From Eutreptiella sp. 'Long Island Sound 2002' (Eukaryota; Euglenozoa; Euglenophyceae; Eutreptiales; Eutreptiaceae): a stretch of DNA of 64,000 nt. Position 1 is the stretch's first letter; every line of letters begins with the position of its first letter. Shown piece by piece: positions 41,551-55,500 of the stretch. The DNA is taken from NCBI GenBank assembly GCA_964036045.1, contig OZ038382.1:2502612-2566611 (forward strand). The letters are read 5' to 3'. The position numbers were made by a program, and so were the translations under genes. The notes beneath the pieces were generated by a model. It was not told the DNA's origin, did not search any database, and saw only the letters and a list, made by a program, of their open reading frames with translations.

Positions 41551-42659
41551 TAATAAAAAATCGAACCCCTTGGGCTGACAGTGAACGCAAACGAGAAAGG
41601 GGGGGGTTCGACAGGACACTGTTGTTTTGCTGTCTGCAGCTGGCGGCGCCTATTGGCCTCTAGCCACTTGCCGCTGCCCTTCCCTTTGGGGGGGGGGGGG
41701 GCATCCTTCGTGAAAAGATTTTTCGGTGGCGCACGTGGAGCACAACACAAGTAACGTGCCGTTCGGATACTGCGATGCATGCAAGCACCTACGTGCACTT
41801 TTAGGGGGACCTCCTCGTGCATGATAACCACATTTGCAAATTTCGAGTTGCAAACATCGATCGGCATGATGTCTTGTACCTTTTTTGCTTCCATAGATTT
41901 TGTACCTTGGGTAAGAGGTCCAAAGTACGCCTCCGGTGCGTTGTTAACTCGCGGTCGTGATGCCCACCATCCGCGAGGTCTTGGCCTGGTACGGAAGGTG
42001 CTTGGTTGTGTTTGGCTTTGTTTTGTCCCGTTGCGGTGCCACGACGTTGCCCACACTTTGTGTAGCCATCTTCCACGTGATCTTGCTTTTTGGGGCCATT
42101 GTCTTTGCTCAACCTTTGTGCGTCGCGGTTTCTCCGGCTGGGGTTCCTTCAAAAACAATACTCTACCTCCGAGGCTCCTTTTCGCTCCTAGGCTTGGATG
42201 TTGCCAACCGCCCGTCACTCAACAACTACGTGTAGTGAAAGCACACGGCTGTGCAAACAAGAAATATTGCACAAATGAGGTGTGTATTTCCGTGCTCGCA
42301 TTTTAGTGTGCATCGGCTATTTCCAAACAGATGGCGGGCCAAAGTTCGTCGTGGGTTCAACTTGCACCCAGGTCCGATGGTTATGGTTCAAACTAGCCAA
42401 GTGGGTTGAGCAAGCGTCCTCAAACTGATCGGTCGAGTTACTTCTATGAAAGCCTACCCACAATGCAAAAGGTTCGAGCATGTAGAGGAGAGAGGCGAAT
42501 AAGGAGAGCACAAAGATATGGTAGCAACTGTTTCGATTTGTGGGACCAAGGTTGGAGATCGCAACACAATTGGCCTCGTGCATGCGTACGATGAAGCTCA
42601 TAAGTCACCACATCGTAGTTGGTTTGCACATGCTCACTCCGAACAACCCGATGCATTTA

Positions 42660-43750
42660 ATGTTTGGTGGAGGCACTCTTTTGCCGAAGGCGTCGACGGC
42701 TGCGGGGGCAACAGCCGCTGTAGTCCATCCAAGGACTTGGACAGCCCATTTCGCGGAAATGTGGAAAAGCTAGTTGTCACGGGACCGCAAGGAGGGGGGC
42801 AGATGGGTGCACGGGGCTGGTTCACCATATGCTTGGGATATTGTTCCCAAGGCTAATGCAAAATGGACCACTTGCCGAACTCACTACTTCTCCAGAAAAT
42901 GACTCGTGTTTAGTTCGTGTGATCCACGTGCAAATTTGTGCGCACCCCCACAGCGCATTTGTTTCCATACCCCTGTCCTTCATCCGACCTGTTGATCAAG
43001 TATTGATCACCGATCTATGAAGATCTATTCAAGTTACAAGAATTAGCCACACACCACGAGCATCCCTGTGGACCGCTCAGCCAAATAATGGCATTGAGTT
43101 TTCTTCTGGAAGCGATGTGCGGTACACCTAACCTAAACTAACATGAGTTTATCAGTATGTCTGACATACTACAGTGGAGTCGTAAACACTCGCCCTCCTT
43201 TAACAGCCACAGTTTCTAGAACTAGATTTGTGTGAAATGTTTATGAGTATAAGTTTATGAGTTTCCGTGCAATAGACCTGTGCTGCGCTACAGTGGATTT
43301 TCACACATCTATTCCGTGGCCATAAAAATCAGCCCATTTGGTTCTCAATAAGCAAAGATGGGAACCGAAACGCGACGAAGTGCGTTTCAAGTACGGTGAT
43401 TTTTCTCCGTGTACTACGAGTGGAATTTATACCATTTCGTTTACATTTCGCTCTCCATAGACGTGCTTTTTGCGGGTGGTTGAAGCGTGTTCAAATGGTT
43501 GACTAGTGTTCCGACTGGTGGATCATTTAGTGTCCCATTTGCATCCCTCTTCCTCCCTCCTCGCCCATGAATATGGAAACCAGCCCCATGCACCCATCTG
43601 CTCCCCTCCCTGCGATACTGTGACAACTTGCTTTTCGAAATTTCCGTGAAATGGGGTATCTGAGTCCTTGGATGCAGTTGTGCATTCCAGCGCTTGTTGC
43701 CCCCTACGCCTGCTGGCATGAAGTTCACTATTTTCCTCAATCGATGCATC
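42660..43750. repeat. Inverted duplication with arms of about 180 bp
   Basis: The plus strand at about 42670-42850 and the minus strand at about 43745-43560 are similar at roughly 75 percent. Shared blocks include AAGTTGTCAC-like, CAGATGGGTGCA and GGGGCTGGTT. Translations of the arms share HPRT..HF and GGGQMGA.GWF-like strings. The flanking 41.5-44.6 kb has no recognisable gene. It may be a decayed transposon. Confidence 0.55.
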
Positions 43751-43879
43751 CGTTCGTGACTGCGAGCATGTCGGCCAACGCAATTGCGTTGCTAGTGAGC
43801 GCATGCTTGATGTTAATTGTGGTTATTTCACGACAGCGGAACCCAAGAGTGGGTACAGCGGTGGTTTACTTCTAGGAAA

Positions 43880-45291
43880 CCTATTTGGGAACCACATTGT
43901 TCAAACTGCGTTTTTAGTAGTGTTGTCGTTTGGATGTGTTTGTAAAGGAACTCAGAAATCAGTGGTATAAATTTCGGCTTGACGCTTGGGCTACAAGTAT
44001 CTCTCCAATGCTCCGCTGCATGGTTCCGCATGTGGTTGAAAAAGTACGGCATTGGCGACTTAATCAACAAACTGGTTGTCCAGGTTTTGGTGTCCTTATT
44101 TTAAGCCTGTTATTGAAGTATCCACCCTCCAAGTGGATATCGCATTTGGCCTCGCAAGCCTTTTCACGGTGCAAGTTCGTGTTTGACCAGCGCCGTTCCA
44201 GGGAAGAACTTGAATTTATCCTTGATTTCATCCGGTGCTTTCAACTTTGCACCTTGGATACCCACATTAAACTTCCCTTCACCAGTAGCTGATATCTCCC
44301 GATTTCTGTTTTGTGATGTATGGAGAAATATTGCACTCTTTCTTCCTACCCCAGCTATTATTTCATGTTGCTCGTCCTTTCAATTGCTTTGCTCTCTCTG
44401 GGAAGCCCGCAGATAACCAATGTCTCCATTGAACAATTTGATGCAGTCTTTCACATGAAACTACGTTTGCACCACCAAGTACAGAACTCCCAGGTGCATG
44501 GATTTAAGTCGCTGAGCCAGTACTTTTGCCTGGATTGCATCAGTATGATCTGCCAATTCTGTGCAGTGAACCCATTGCTCAGTTTGTCACATGCTCCTTC
44601 CAGAAAGCCCTTTGAGTCCACCTGACAACAGTCAAGCGCGTTGCATTCCGGTGCTTTGCTCGGTTGTTTTGTGCCAAACGTTGTCACATACCCCTACAGC
44701 CCTAAGGTGATATTATTAGCCTCAGGTGTTGGAAAGAGTGTCTTTCAGATCAATGACAAAGTGCCCTTGGTGGGCATCATAAGATAAGGCGTGTGCACAT
44801 GGCATGGTCAGGATTTGCATACACTCAATCCATGTGGCAGGACTTGCGCGGCACCCGTGTGCCTTGTCTTGTGCCTTTCCCTTCGGTCCCTCGGTCCATG
44901 GATAGCGTGGGCTATCCTAACAGATTAATTTGTGCACGGAGTTTTCGGAAGCGCCAACATTGAGGACGACGAAACGTAGAATGTCCTTTCGCCACTACAT
45001 TGTTTGGGCAAAGGGGCTCGCCTTGCGCAACCCACTTGCCACTCTATTCCTCAGCGCATCCGATATATTTTTCATTTGGATGTAGTGCAGGCTCCCGCCC
45101 AGAATTGTGTCCAATGTTGGGGGCTGGGGGAGGGGGGGGCTGCAGGCTTCCCTCATCCCCCCCAACACACTCCTTCGCTCCCCGTCATGAACGGAAGAAA
45201 TGTTCTATGCCAAATTCTCGGTGCGGCTTCTCCGGCTAACCACTCCCCTCCACCCGGCAACTGGTGTGAAAGTGCTCACATTCTTTGGCAG
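43880..45291. other. Upstream of the first resolved flippase exon; N-terminal exon not found
   Basis: P4-ATPases have about 30-60 residues before the TSKYT-type motif. I could not identify the exon carrying them. The frame leading into 45292 is open upstream but shows no family similarity. Confidence 0.4.
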
Positions 45292-45481
45292 GTTACCAAT
45301 TCCAAGTACACAGCGATCACCTTCTTGCCCTACAATCTTTATGAGCAGTTCAAGCGCCCCCTAAATCGTTATTTCTTGTTGATTGGTCTGTTGCAATTGA
45401 TCCCCATGATCACCCCCGTCAACCCTATCACAACGCTCGGCCCTTTGTTGGTTGCCTTCCTCATTACAGCGATTAAAGAAG
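45292..45481 (+). CDS. P4-ATPase exon: TM1-TM2
   Basis: Acceptor CACATTCTTTGGCAG, donor GTGTGTCAG, 190 nt starting on a codon boundary. Encodes the NSKYTAITFLPYNLYEQF segment and two hydrophobic helices around IPMITPVNPITTLGP, ending IKE plus one base. Joins to the next exon as IKEGFDDIKRH, the canonical P4 sequence after TM2. Confidence 0.93.
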
Positions 45482-48400
45482 GTGTGTCAGTAGCTATTTC
45501 CCGTGTACCCCCTTTGCGATATCCCCCCCCTACCCGGGAGACCCTCTCCTCAATCTCCTGGCAGTGTAACCGCCTCGGCCTTGTAGCAGTGAAAAGGGAT
45601 CACTCAGTACGTCCCCCAATGCAATCGTTCAACTGATTGCACATGACAAGACATTCCTACACAAAAATCGAATAGATTCAGCCAAAAATGGGCATCATTC
45701 GTTGGTTCTGACAATTGTCTTTGGGCCTAGAGGAGAACCTTGTGAGAACCTTGAGATAACGGAGCCCACAACAGGGGCAACGATGCAGGTTTGGAGCAGG
45801 GGGATGCGGTCCGCATTTTTCCGCATTTTTTTTCGCATTTTCTGGGCAGGTCCCTTAGTGTGATGTTCAAGAGGAAACATTCTAGTGGCATTGTCTTGTA
45901 GTCAGTTAGTTGTGAGGAACAATGGGTTTTGTGGGCGCCAGAGGCGCCGGATATGTTTTTTTTAGGCAGACGGCAGGGGGAAATTTTTTTGTTTGACCCT
46001 ATGTGTCAATGCTCAAAATACTCAGAATTTTGTGGAGAATTCAAAAATGGATGAAAAACACAAAAAAGGATATTGACCCCGACCCGACCTCCGGGTCGGA
46101 CCTTCGCTGATGGGAGCCTGAGTTGATGGGCAAATTTTTTTTGAAAAAAATTTTCCCCAGTTGTCCAGGTGAAAGCTGCATTGAGTGCCACCTAAAGTAC
46201 CTGAAGACCAGAGACTCGACTCCTGGTCGGTGTTTTGGATGGCCCACATGGTTTCAATGTTCTTGAATGAGACCCACCGTGCAAGAATTACGACCCATGA
46301 ACGCCGGGTCAATCAACGGTGTAATCAAAGCATGAGGATTTTACCTGAGCGCCCGTGGATCTGTTTGTGTTCAGGTTTTGATGACATCAAACGGCACCGG
46401 CAGGATGCACAGTTTAACAACACTAAGCATAAAGTGTACCGTGACGGCGCAACGGCTAGGACCATCGCTTCTAAAGACATCTGCGTGGGGGATATTGTGC
46501 TGGTCCCGAACGGTGGCGAAATACCTTGCGACCTGTTGTTGCTGGTGACCTCTTGTCGCGAGGGCGTGGCGTACATCCAGACGGCAAATATTGATGGGGA
46601 GATAGATTTGAAGCCAAGGTGTGTCTCTGGCAGGCGGGTTTGTACCAGAGAGAGAAAAGGGTGCGTGCGGCCGAATCGCGATCAAAAAAAAACGGGGCCA
46701 CTCCCTTTCTGAAGCAAAATCAACCCGCCCCTCCCTTCACGAGAACTCACTGATATCCACTTGGATGCTTCTTTTATTCCTTGGTCAAACGTTTGTTCTG
46801 TCCCTTTCCTTTTGATGTCTACGTGATGTTGTGTCCAAGTTACGGGTTCGTTGTGTTATGCAGGTCTGCACTGCCGGAGGTGATGGAGCTCATGCAGGAT
46901 GAAACCACCACGCAGGACGGGCAGGATTACCAGGAACCATCGGACAGAATTGTGCAGTTCGCGGGGGAACTGACCTGTGAGGCCCCCAACAAACACATCT
47001 ACGATTTCGCAAGCTCACTGCGTTTGAATGGTGTGTCGGGGATGTGTTGCATGTTGTCGTGGGGATGGAGAGCCCAAGCGGATGCAGCCGAGGGCATTGC
47101 AGTAATGGTTAGGTGTGTGGGGCGGGCGGCTGGCTGCCCTCGACCAGCAAGAGAAAGCGGACGGCAATGAGCGACGACAGCCGGCGGCAACACTCTGGCG
47201 TGGCGAAGAAAGCCTGAAACCTCATCCGAGACCGGAAACGGGAGAAACAGCCCTTTCAGCAGAGTATAAAATATTCGTTTTTTCCTCCCGAAGCGCTTCT
47301 GCCCACAAAATCATCATGAGTATTAACCTGAATTAATTTCTGACAGATTCAATTATTTTTGTCTCTTTCTGGAAGCATCCGTAGACTTGTTAGAGTTGTT
47401 GTTTGTGCTTTGAATTTGTTGTTTTTTTACGTTAGTTATGTTTTTGATGTTCGCTATTGCAGGAGTTCATGGTGTTAGTGGTTGCTTATGCGCTTGTTGA
47501 AGTGCCCCTCTGCCTCCTCGGACCATGGTTGCAGCGACCGGGTCCCGAACCCTCCTCTAACGCTTCCCCTTGCCCTTCCATGCGACGGTGCTGAGGGGAT
47601 TTCATTGCCTCACGCTCTGACTCACAGACAAAACCCTGTCCATCAGCAAAGACCAGTTGCTCTTGCAGTCGTGCGTATTGAAGAACACTCGCTGGGTCGC
47701 TGGTATGTCTGCGAACTTGCCAAGGCTGGACGTTTGTGTCTTTCTCTTTTACCGAGCATAGTGTGTCGCTAAAACCTGGGAGTAATGTCCATCTCCTAAG
47801 TATTTTATTAAGCAGAGAATGGGCCATTTTTTATTGCATCTCATCAACCAGGGTCTGCGCACTAGACGTCCCCCAAAAGGCCCAAAACCCTCCATAAATG
47901 AGCCCGTGCTGAGTCTGTCTGTGCCGGCAGTGTCGTGCAGCAGATGGTGCCGGGGGGGGGGATTCAGTGGACCAGGGGCGCCCCTGATGGCATACCGACA
48001 CAGCTGCGTGGCACCCTTGTTTGGGTGGCAAATTTGCGAGATGTGATGTACCGTGTTCCCTGCCAAAGGGAGCTTGGGGGCCCAACTCTGCCCTAGTGTG
48101 AGTGCCACGGCGTGCGCCGAAAGATTCTGTGGTTGTTGGTTGCGACATGCCGCTCTTTGGCGAGGCTACAGGGCTGTCGTTGCTCATTTTGGCCTTGGTT
48201 TCCCAAGAAAATGCTCCCGCCTGCATCGCAGGGCTTCACATACAGTCATTCCCATTCCCATGAAATTCGGAGGGTGCTCCCCACCACATCTCATGTGGGA
48301 GTTGTAACCAAGAGCCAGGGCGTTCCCGGTCATTCAATGGTGCGCTGCTGCTGGCTTATTCTACGAGGCAGGGGGGTACGCAGGGGCATTACTCTGCAAT

Positions 48401-48658
48401 ATCTTGAGCAGTGGGACAAACATCCCTCTGTCACCCACAAACTGCACTTCGAGACACATGTGATCTCAACCAACAAGGAGATCACACAGCAGACATGGCA
48501 CTGGACTCTTGTCCTACATCAGCCTTGAGGGAACCTCCCCCTCCTCCGAGCACCACCCTGCGGAATTTGAGCACAAGATTTCTCCCCGGGAGTTTATTAG
48601 GACCCGTCGTTCAGATTTGACTGTGAGCCGCCGTGTGGGATGTGTCTGTCGCATATTT

Positions 48659-48723
<65 letters not shown>

Positions 48724-49551
48724 GGCTGTGATGATGACTCTCGCCGGGACAAACTGGCCTCTCCTGCCAGTGCACACCCTCTGCTGCTCAGGCCTTGTTG
48801 TGTACACTGGCAATGAAACCAAAGTGGGCATGAACAAGCGGGACCCGCCCTCCAAATGGGCCCAAGTGGACCAGAAGATCAGTGATCTTTCCAAATTTGT
48901 GTTCTGTTTCCAGGTTTGCATTGCAAGACCACGGCGGTCCTTTTGGTTGGGACAGGGTGGTCTGGCAGCACAGAGGGAGGGAGGGCCATGGAGCAAGGAT
49001 GCAGGGACAGAGAGATCGGATTGAAGAGGGGAGTGGGACGGAGATGGATGCAGAAAAGGAGGCAGAGGGACAGGGATGGAGGTGGCAGGAGATGGGGAGG
49101 GTGGGAGGAGGGGAGGCGGGGAGGGAGCGAGGGAGATCGGGATGGCATGCCCTTTTCGGCGCGTGGATATGCGTGGGCCATGTGAGTCGTATGGCGGCAA
49201 AAGGTCTGTTCTGGGTCCCAGCGGCGAGCAGAACGCTTGGGAGGGTGGACGCAGGGCATCCGAGGGGAAGGACGGCAGACATTGGTCCCAAGCGAGGCCC
49301 GGCACAAATGATGGGCTCCTCTGACCAGGAAACGAAAAAGGACCCGATCCGATTAGAACAAGAGCGGGTGAATGAGCTGCCCAGTCTCATCATAGAATTT
49401 CCTGCCCCGCATCGGTCCCAGACCCCCCGCATGCACCTGCAAAGCTGGGCAGCCCATGTGCTGTATGGCGCCCCTGAGGAATTCCTCCACGAAACACACG
49501 CGCGCGCGCGCGCACGCGCACGCGCACGCACGCACGCACACCGACAGAGAC

Positions 49552-49589
<38 letters not shown>

Positions 49590-52500
49590 GCACAACCATG
49601 ACCAAATGCAGAACACGGAAGACTGTGCACTGGAAAGCCCAACACGCCTTTTGCAATGGAATGTGGGGGCTCAGCATGACCGTCAGATCCTGCAGGTGGC
49701 ACAGCAGGCATGCTTCAGGTTGGTTACTCGTCACACTCATGGTGGCCCTCCTCCTGGTGTCCCTTGGCCCCAAAATGGCATGACCCAGTAGCATTATGCC
49801 CCTGCGGTAGTATGCCCCGGGAACCTGGTGATCCTATACCCCCGTCAGGGTGTGTGGCATAGTATTGCTTGGGGAGACCTGAGGTTCCAGAGGCGGGCGG
49901 TTGCGGGCCCTTGTGGAACGGCTCACATCTGCTCCTCCTCCGCCGCCCCCGGCCTTCGCGACCTTACACTTCCCGTGCGATGCCTAGGTCCTGATCTTCT
50001 GCGGTCTCGGTGGTGTGGGGATTGCCACAAAGTACATCTGGACGTTGGATCTATTCTACTTGGCCTGGCCCGCTGTCCAGCCCTTCTACGATCCGATTGT
50101 CATTCCGGCCCGCTTCCTGCTGCTGACCTCAGTATGCTGCGTGATGAAAGGAGGGAGGCACTGCCCGTGCCTTGCACGCCTGTGGGCCCACCCCGGCCGT
50201 AGGGACAGACCGAGAGGAAGCTGAAGCTGCAGCGCAAGAGGTCAGGCGGGACACAGGCATCGACAGCCCGGCACAGAACGCGTGTGTGGGAGGAGGGGGC
50301 GCGGGGGGCCACCCCACCGACCGATGTGAGGGAATGGACCGAAGAGAGGGCAGGGGATCCGCACCCGCCCGACACGGCTCGGCGCAGCAGTCCCGACCCT
50401 CCGGTCCCAAGGCCTGCCGCACTTATGACAGTCTCCAGACCCGACCGTAGCGCGGACGGGCGGAAGATGCAGCGTGTGTCCTGGGAAGGGACAACCATCC
50501 TCGTGCAGGGGACTGCCAGGCCCTGCTCTACTTGTTTCATTGTGTGCGAGAAAGTGCATGCAGTGGGGGCACGGGCATAGGGTCATGGCCAGGGCTTCTT
50601 TAGAATAATTAAAAACCAAGGGGGGGGGCCTCCCCCAAAACCCCCTCCCCCCCTCCCCAGACCAAAGTGACCATAGTGGGAAAAGACGAAATTTACAATA
50701 GGGAAAATCTGGTCAGGCCATTTTTGGTACACCAAGTTTTGGGTCCAAAACCCCCTCCCCCCCTCCCCCCCCACCTGCTCAAAAGAAGCCCTGCCTCATG
50801 GCACACATGGCACAGCTTGGGTGTTCTCTACGGGCACCAGTAGGGATAGTGTGTGCGTGGTGCTCCGGGCCCTGGTGGCGGGGCAAAGGACTGGGAGGAG
50901 GGAGGGAGGGGCTGACGGATGGAGTTGGAGGGAGGAGGGATGGAGAGAGGGATACGAACACAAGCTGGGGCTCGAGCATGAAGAATGCCGTCAGCAGCGC
51001 TTCTGCTTGTCAGACTATCAGGGGCAAGCGAGGTCCACGAAGGTTGTTGGCCCAGAAATCATGTGCCTGTGTGGCCGTGTGTGTGGAACTGGGACAGCAA
51101 CGGATGCGCACGTGTTCCCATAGCCTGAAGCATACGCCGAGCGAGTGGGGAAGGAAGGAGGATGACGGGATGGAGTTGGATGAAAGCAGGGGAGGAGGAG
51201 AGCAGGGGGGGCACAGAGAGGGGGACGGCCGGATCAATGCCTTTCATTGCTGATGCAAGAGTGTTCTTTTGTTGTTCGCAAAGAAGAAAATTGTTCATGC
51301 AGACGGGCTGTGACGGAGCAGCGAATCCATCGTGAAGGGGTACATGTGTGCCTTGGGCAAGGGGGCAGCCCTTGTGTGACTGTATCTTTACTGGGGGAGG
51401 GCTGTCATTGAACGCGGTCGAGACGAGGTACCCTCAGAAAATCGAAAACTCAGGAGGGCCATCCATGCGTTAGGCGGAGGCGAATCTGTGGACCGTGTAT
51501 CCCCGGGGCGTGCCCCTGCAGGCCTCTGTCTCGGCGGACCCGCCCAGCAGCATCCGGTACCATGACTGGCCAGCCATGCGTCGCGGCTTCAACAGTCGCT
51601 CGGGGGGGGGGGGGGGGGTATGTGCCAGCCGGTGGCGACAATCGCCATCTTTTCGATTCGCTTGGCTTCGGCCGTTGGGCGGGGAGGCGCCACGGCCTGA
51701 CGGTCAGCAGAGAGCCAAACGTGCATCTTTGGTACAAACAGTGCGTGCCGCCGTAGGATGAGAACGCCCCCCCAATTTGCCCCCTCCTTGCCTCCCCACC
51801 CATATCTGCCTCTTTCCCTCTTCCCCGGAAAAAGATCCCTATATCCCCCAGAAGACAGGTATATGTGCCGGTGCCGGACGGCGATTTGGCCAATTGGGGC
51901 GGGGGGGCACCCCATTTTGCCCCCCTCCCCATTGCTAAGCAGCGCATGTGCCCACTTGCATCATTTTGTACGCTTCTTGCCCTCTCGCCACTCCACGGAC
52001 GTGATCATTTTGCCGCAGGTGATGATCCCCATTTCCTTCAAAGTCATTGTTGATATTTCGAAATCGTGGATCTCAAGATGCATCCAATGGGACCTCAAAA
52101 TGGTGGACGACCAGACCCAAATTGGGGCTATTGCGAACAACACCGGCATCGCAGAGGTCACATTCCCATCTTTGGCTATTTGTGTTTTTGCAAGGCGAAC
52201 GCAACTTGGCCCTTGGAGGCCCCTTTCGGGGGCGCACACCAGCAGCGGTGAGCGTGCCAGCAGAAAAAGAAAGAGCCCGAAATTGGGAGGAACGCAAGCA
52301 AAGCAACTGGGGACAGAGCCGCCCCACACACGGCAGTGAGACGAGCCCCAACAGGACACACAACAATACACAAGGGAAACATGAGGTGCAAGCACTGCAG
52401 CAACCACCAAATGCGGCGCACGCCGAGCGAGCCACCAGCAAACACCCCCCCTTCCCTCTACAAGGTGCCCACGTACTCCACAAGGGCAGGGGCTGCACCC

Positions 52501-55500
52501 CGCGCGCCGGGAGGTGCCCGCCACGGGGGTGGCAACAGGGCCATGACCAGCCAACCGCGCATGGGACAGTCCACGTCGTACGGAGATGTGAAATCCTTGT
52601 ACCGGGGGGCAGGCGGGTGGGACAGGAGGGTGTGCGCGACAGGGGCACCCAGGAGCGCCAACAGACAGGGGGAGGAGCAACACAGACACACGGAACGCGG
52701 CAGCCACACCAGGAGGGACAAGGGCGAGCACAGCAGACAAGGAGGAGGGGCACAGCAAGGCAGGAAAGGCAACCAGAACAGCGGGAACAGGGAACCAGAA
52801 TGGCGGGGATGGGAGAGCGTGCGCATGGGAGGCAGCGACAACAAAGGGCATGGCCTGGCCAGCCAGCCCCATCGCTACCGGGTGCCAGGGCAACCCCTGC
52901 TCAACCGGCATCAGGTGGGGGGTGTCTCCCGCAGCCCAGCTGGGCTGTTTGCGCAACAGGAGCGGGAGCCCATCAGGGGCAGACCAGCCGTGAGGGGGGA
53001 AAGGACATATGGTGGATGGCCAGGACAACGCGTGGAGGAACAGGGCACCTGGGCCTCACGCACACAGAAACACAGCGAGGCAGGCTATAGACGGCCTGTG
53101 GACAGAGGCGCGTGGACAGCAAAAACAGTCAAACAACCCCCGGCAACAACCAGCACATCCTCAATACGCCAATTATTGGGCGCCGCTGACACGCAAACGG
53201 CACACCATGCCACATTCAGCACAGCCCCAACACACCAACTACTGGGCATCGCGAACGCGGAAACGACACCAGCAAGAGCACCGGCCGCAGCGGCCGACAG
53301 AAAGCAGCAACCCGACGCAACATGCGAAGGGAAGAACGGGTGACTGTCCAGGGTCCCGCAAAGGATCAACAACCAGACGGAATGTCACACAGGGGGGGGG
53401 GGGGGGTTGCCATACAAGGTTGAGTAAGTGTGCTGCCTCCGGGTGCACGCACTGGTTGCATTTTTCGGGGAATAAAGTGTTTGTATTGCTTGTCCCCAGC
53501 CACTGGGAAAAGCATTTTTTGGTTGGTGAGTGTACCCAGCCACTGGGAAAAGCATTTTTTGGTTGGTGAGTGGGACAATTGTCCCCATGCTCACACATGC
53601 TGCTGACGCCCCTTGGCCTCCCTCCCACGCCGGCGCCGGCCTGCTTCACAGCCAGTCATTCCCAGTAAGTTTGGAGGGTGCTCACCACCGCTGATGTGGG
53701 AAGTGTTACACACGACCAGGGGGTTCCGGATCACCAAGTGTTACCCATCGTTGGTGCAGAGGAAATGTTTGGAGGCCAAGGGTTTCGTGGATTGTGCTTC
53801 TGCAGTGCGGCCATGCTTTGTGATGCAGGACTTGGGGCAGGTGGAGTATATTCTGACGGACAAAACCGGGACTTTGACTGAGAATCAAATGGAATTTAAA
53901 GCGTGTGTTGTGGATGAAGAGAGTTTTGAGGGGTCTGCTGAGGTGTGATGCTGCACAGGGCCTTCGTAGGTGAGCCTGAGGCAGGCCCGTCTGGGGTTGT
54001 GATGCTGTGCAGGGGCTTTATAGGCTGACCGTGCAGTAAAGTAATCCCATGGTTCAACCGGCACTAGGGGTTTGCTCGCAGGCTGCGCCCTGGGGGACGA
54101 AATGGGTGTGGGATGGCTCTGATCATTGATCATCTGTCCCATGTGAAGCATTTTGAAGGCCCCTTTTTTTTGTATTTTTCCTCCTATTTGGGTATTGGGT
54201 GGTTTGGGGGTTCTGTTTCTGGTTCTGGTGAGCCCGGGACCTCTCCGGACTAGTCGTGGTCTTTCCCATTGCGCGCCCTTTCCAGTCCTGTTGTGAGTGT
54301 CAGGGTCGAGAAAGGACCCATCCCCACCACGGACGTTCACTGGCCTCAGCACGTGAACCTTGGCCCTCTCCTGCACCCTTTGCGCCCATTGACCCTGAGT
54401 CATCCCCCCCCCCTCCCCCCCAAGATGGCCCCTGTGACCCACTGATCAGTCGCGTCAAGGATGGCAAGGCCGAGCAATGACCCGTCTTCATCATGGACGT
54501 TCACTGATTGCACCACGGCACGTACGGTCGACATTTCCAAGACACAGGCAAGCAAGACACGAGTTTTGATCACCGGTCACACTCCTTCTAACTGCTCTAA
54601 GGTCGCATATCCTTGGTCCGCGTACACTACCCAGTCCACACCGGCGCGCACCACTTGCCAGATGGGCGCTAGCTGTGTCCAACAGGCACACACCACCACT
54701 GCCCTTGCCCTTGCCACTCCCTTCTGAGCATGACAACACGTGTACGTGCAAAGTTGCAGCAGGATATCCGGCTCCTGCGGGTACCCCTGCACCCTGCTGG
54801 GAATGGAGACGTCATATATGCCCCCTAGTGGGAGAGCGAGGCGTGTATCACACCGCACCAACCACGCTGCAACCTGCTGCACTCGCAAATGGGCTGCTGA
54901 TTGCCTATGGCCCTGCTCGCCAAAAGGAGAGAAACTGGCTGGAAATCGCGTGGCTTGAGTCACCAGAGGCCCTGACACTGGAGGGGGACGCGCCATGCAG
55001 CCCAGCACCATCACACACAGACGACGCCGGATCTCCTGAGACAGATATACTGGACTGGTCCGGTCTCCCTGCAAACACCAGACCAGGCCAGACCAAGATA
55101 AAAGCACATGTTGATCACCAGGCAATTGCCGCAGAGCGTCCTTCCTGGAACAGGCGTGCTGATCACTCACCGCTGAGAACCGGTGCTTCTTGCCGCCAAG
55201 CGCCAGGAACGCCACTGTGTCCCAAACCGCCATTTCAGTAAACCCATTGGAACCACAAAGAAAAGCACGGATTTCACATAATGCATGACACAATCAAATA
55301 TATAGCGCCGCACACACCGAGACGTGTCCAGGCTCATTGCTAAAAAACATGCCACAAAAACGACAAGCCGGCGTGTCAAAAAACACTCGCGACACGTGAA
55401 CGATGAGATGCAAATAAGCGGTGACGCGATGAGTCGCCAAAGACACCTCAGGCGACTCGCAGACTGCCCTCCAAATGTGAAGGTCGTACCCCACCATCTG

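Noticed and set aside
49717-49770. Hydrophobic stretch that could be an extra flippase TM exon
   Set aside because: The exons at 48792-48913 and 49988-50131 join in phase 0 as one continuous TM3, and this stretch cannot be entered in phase 0.
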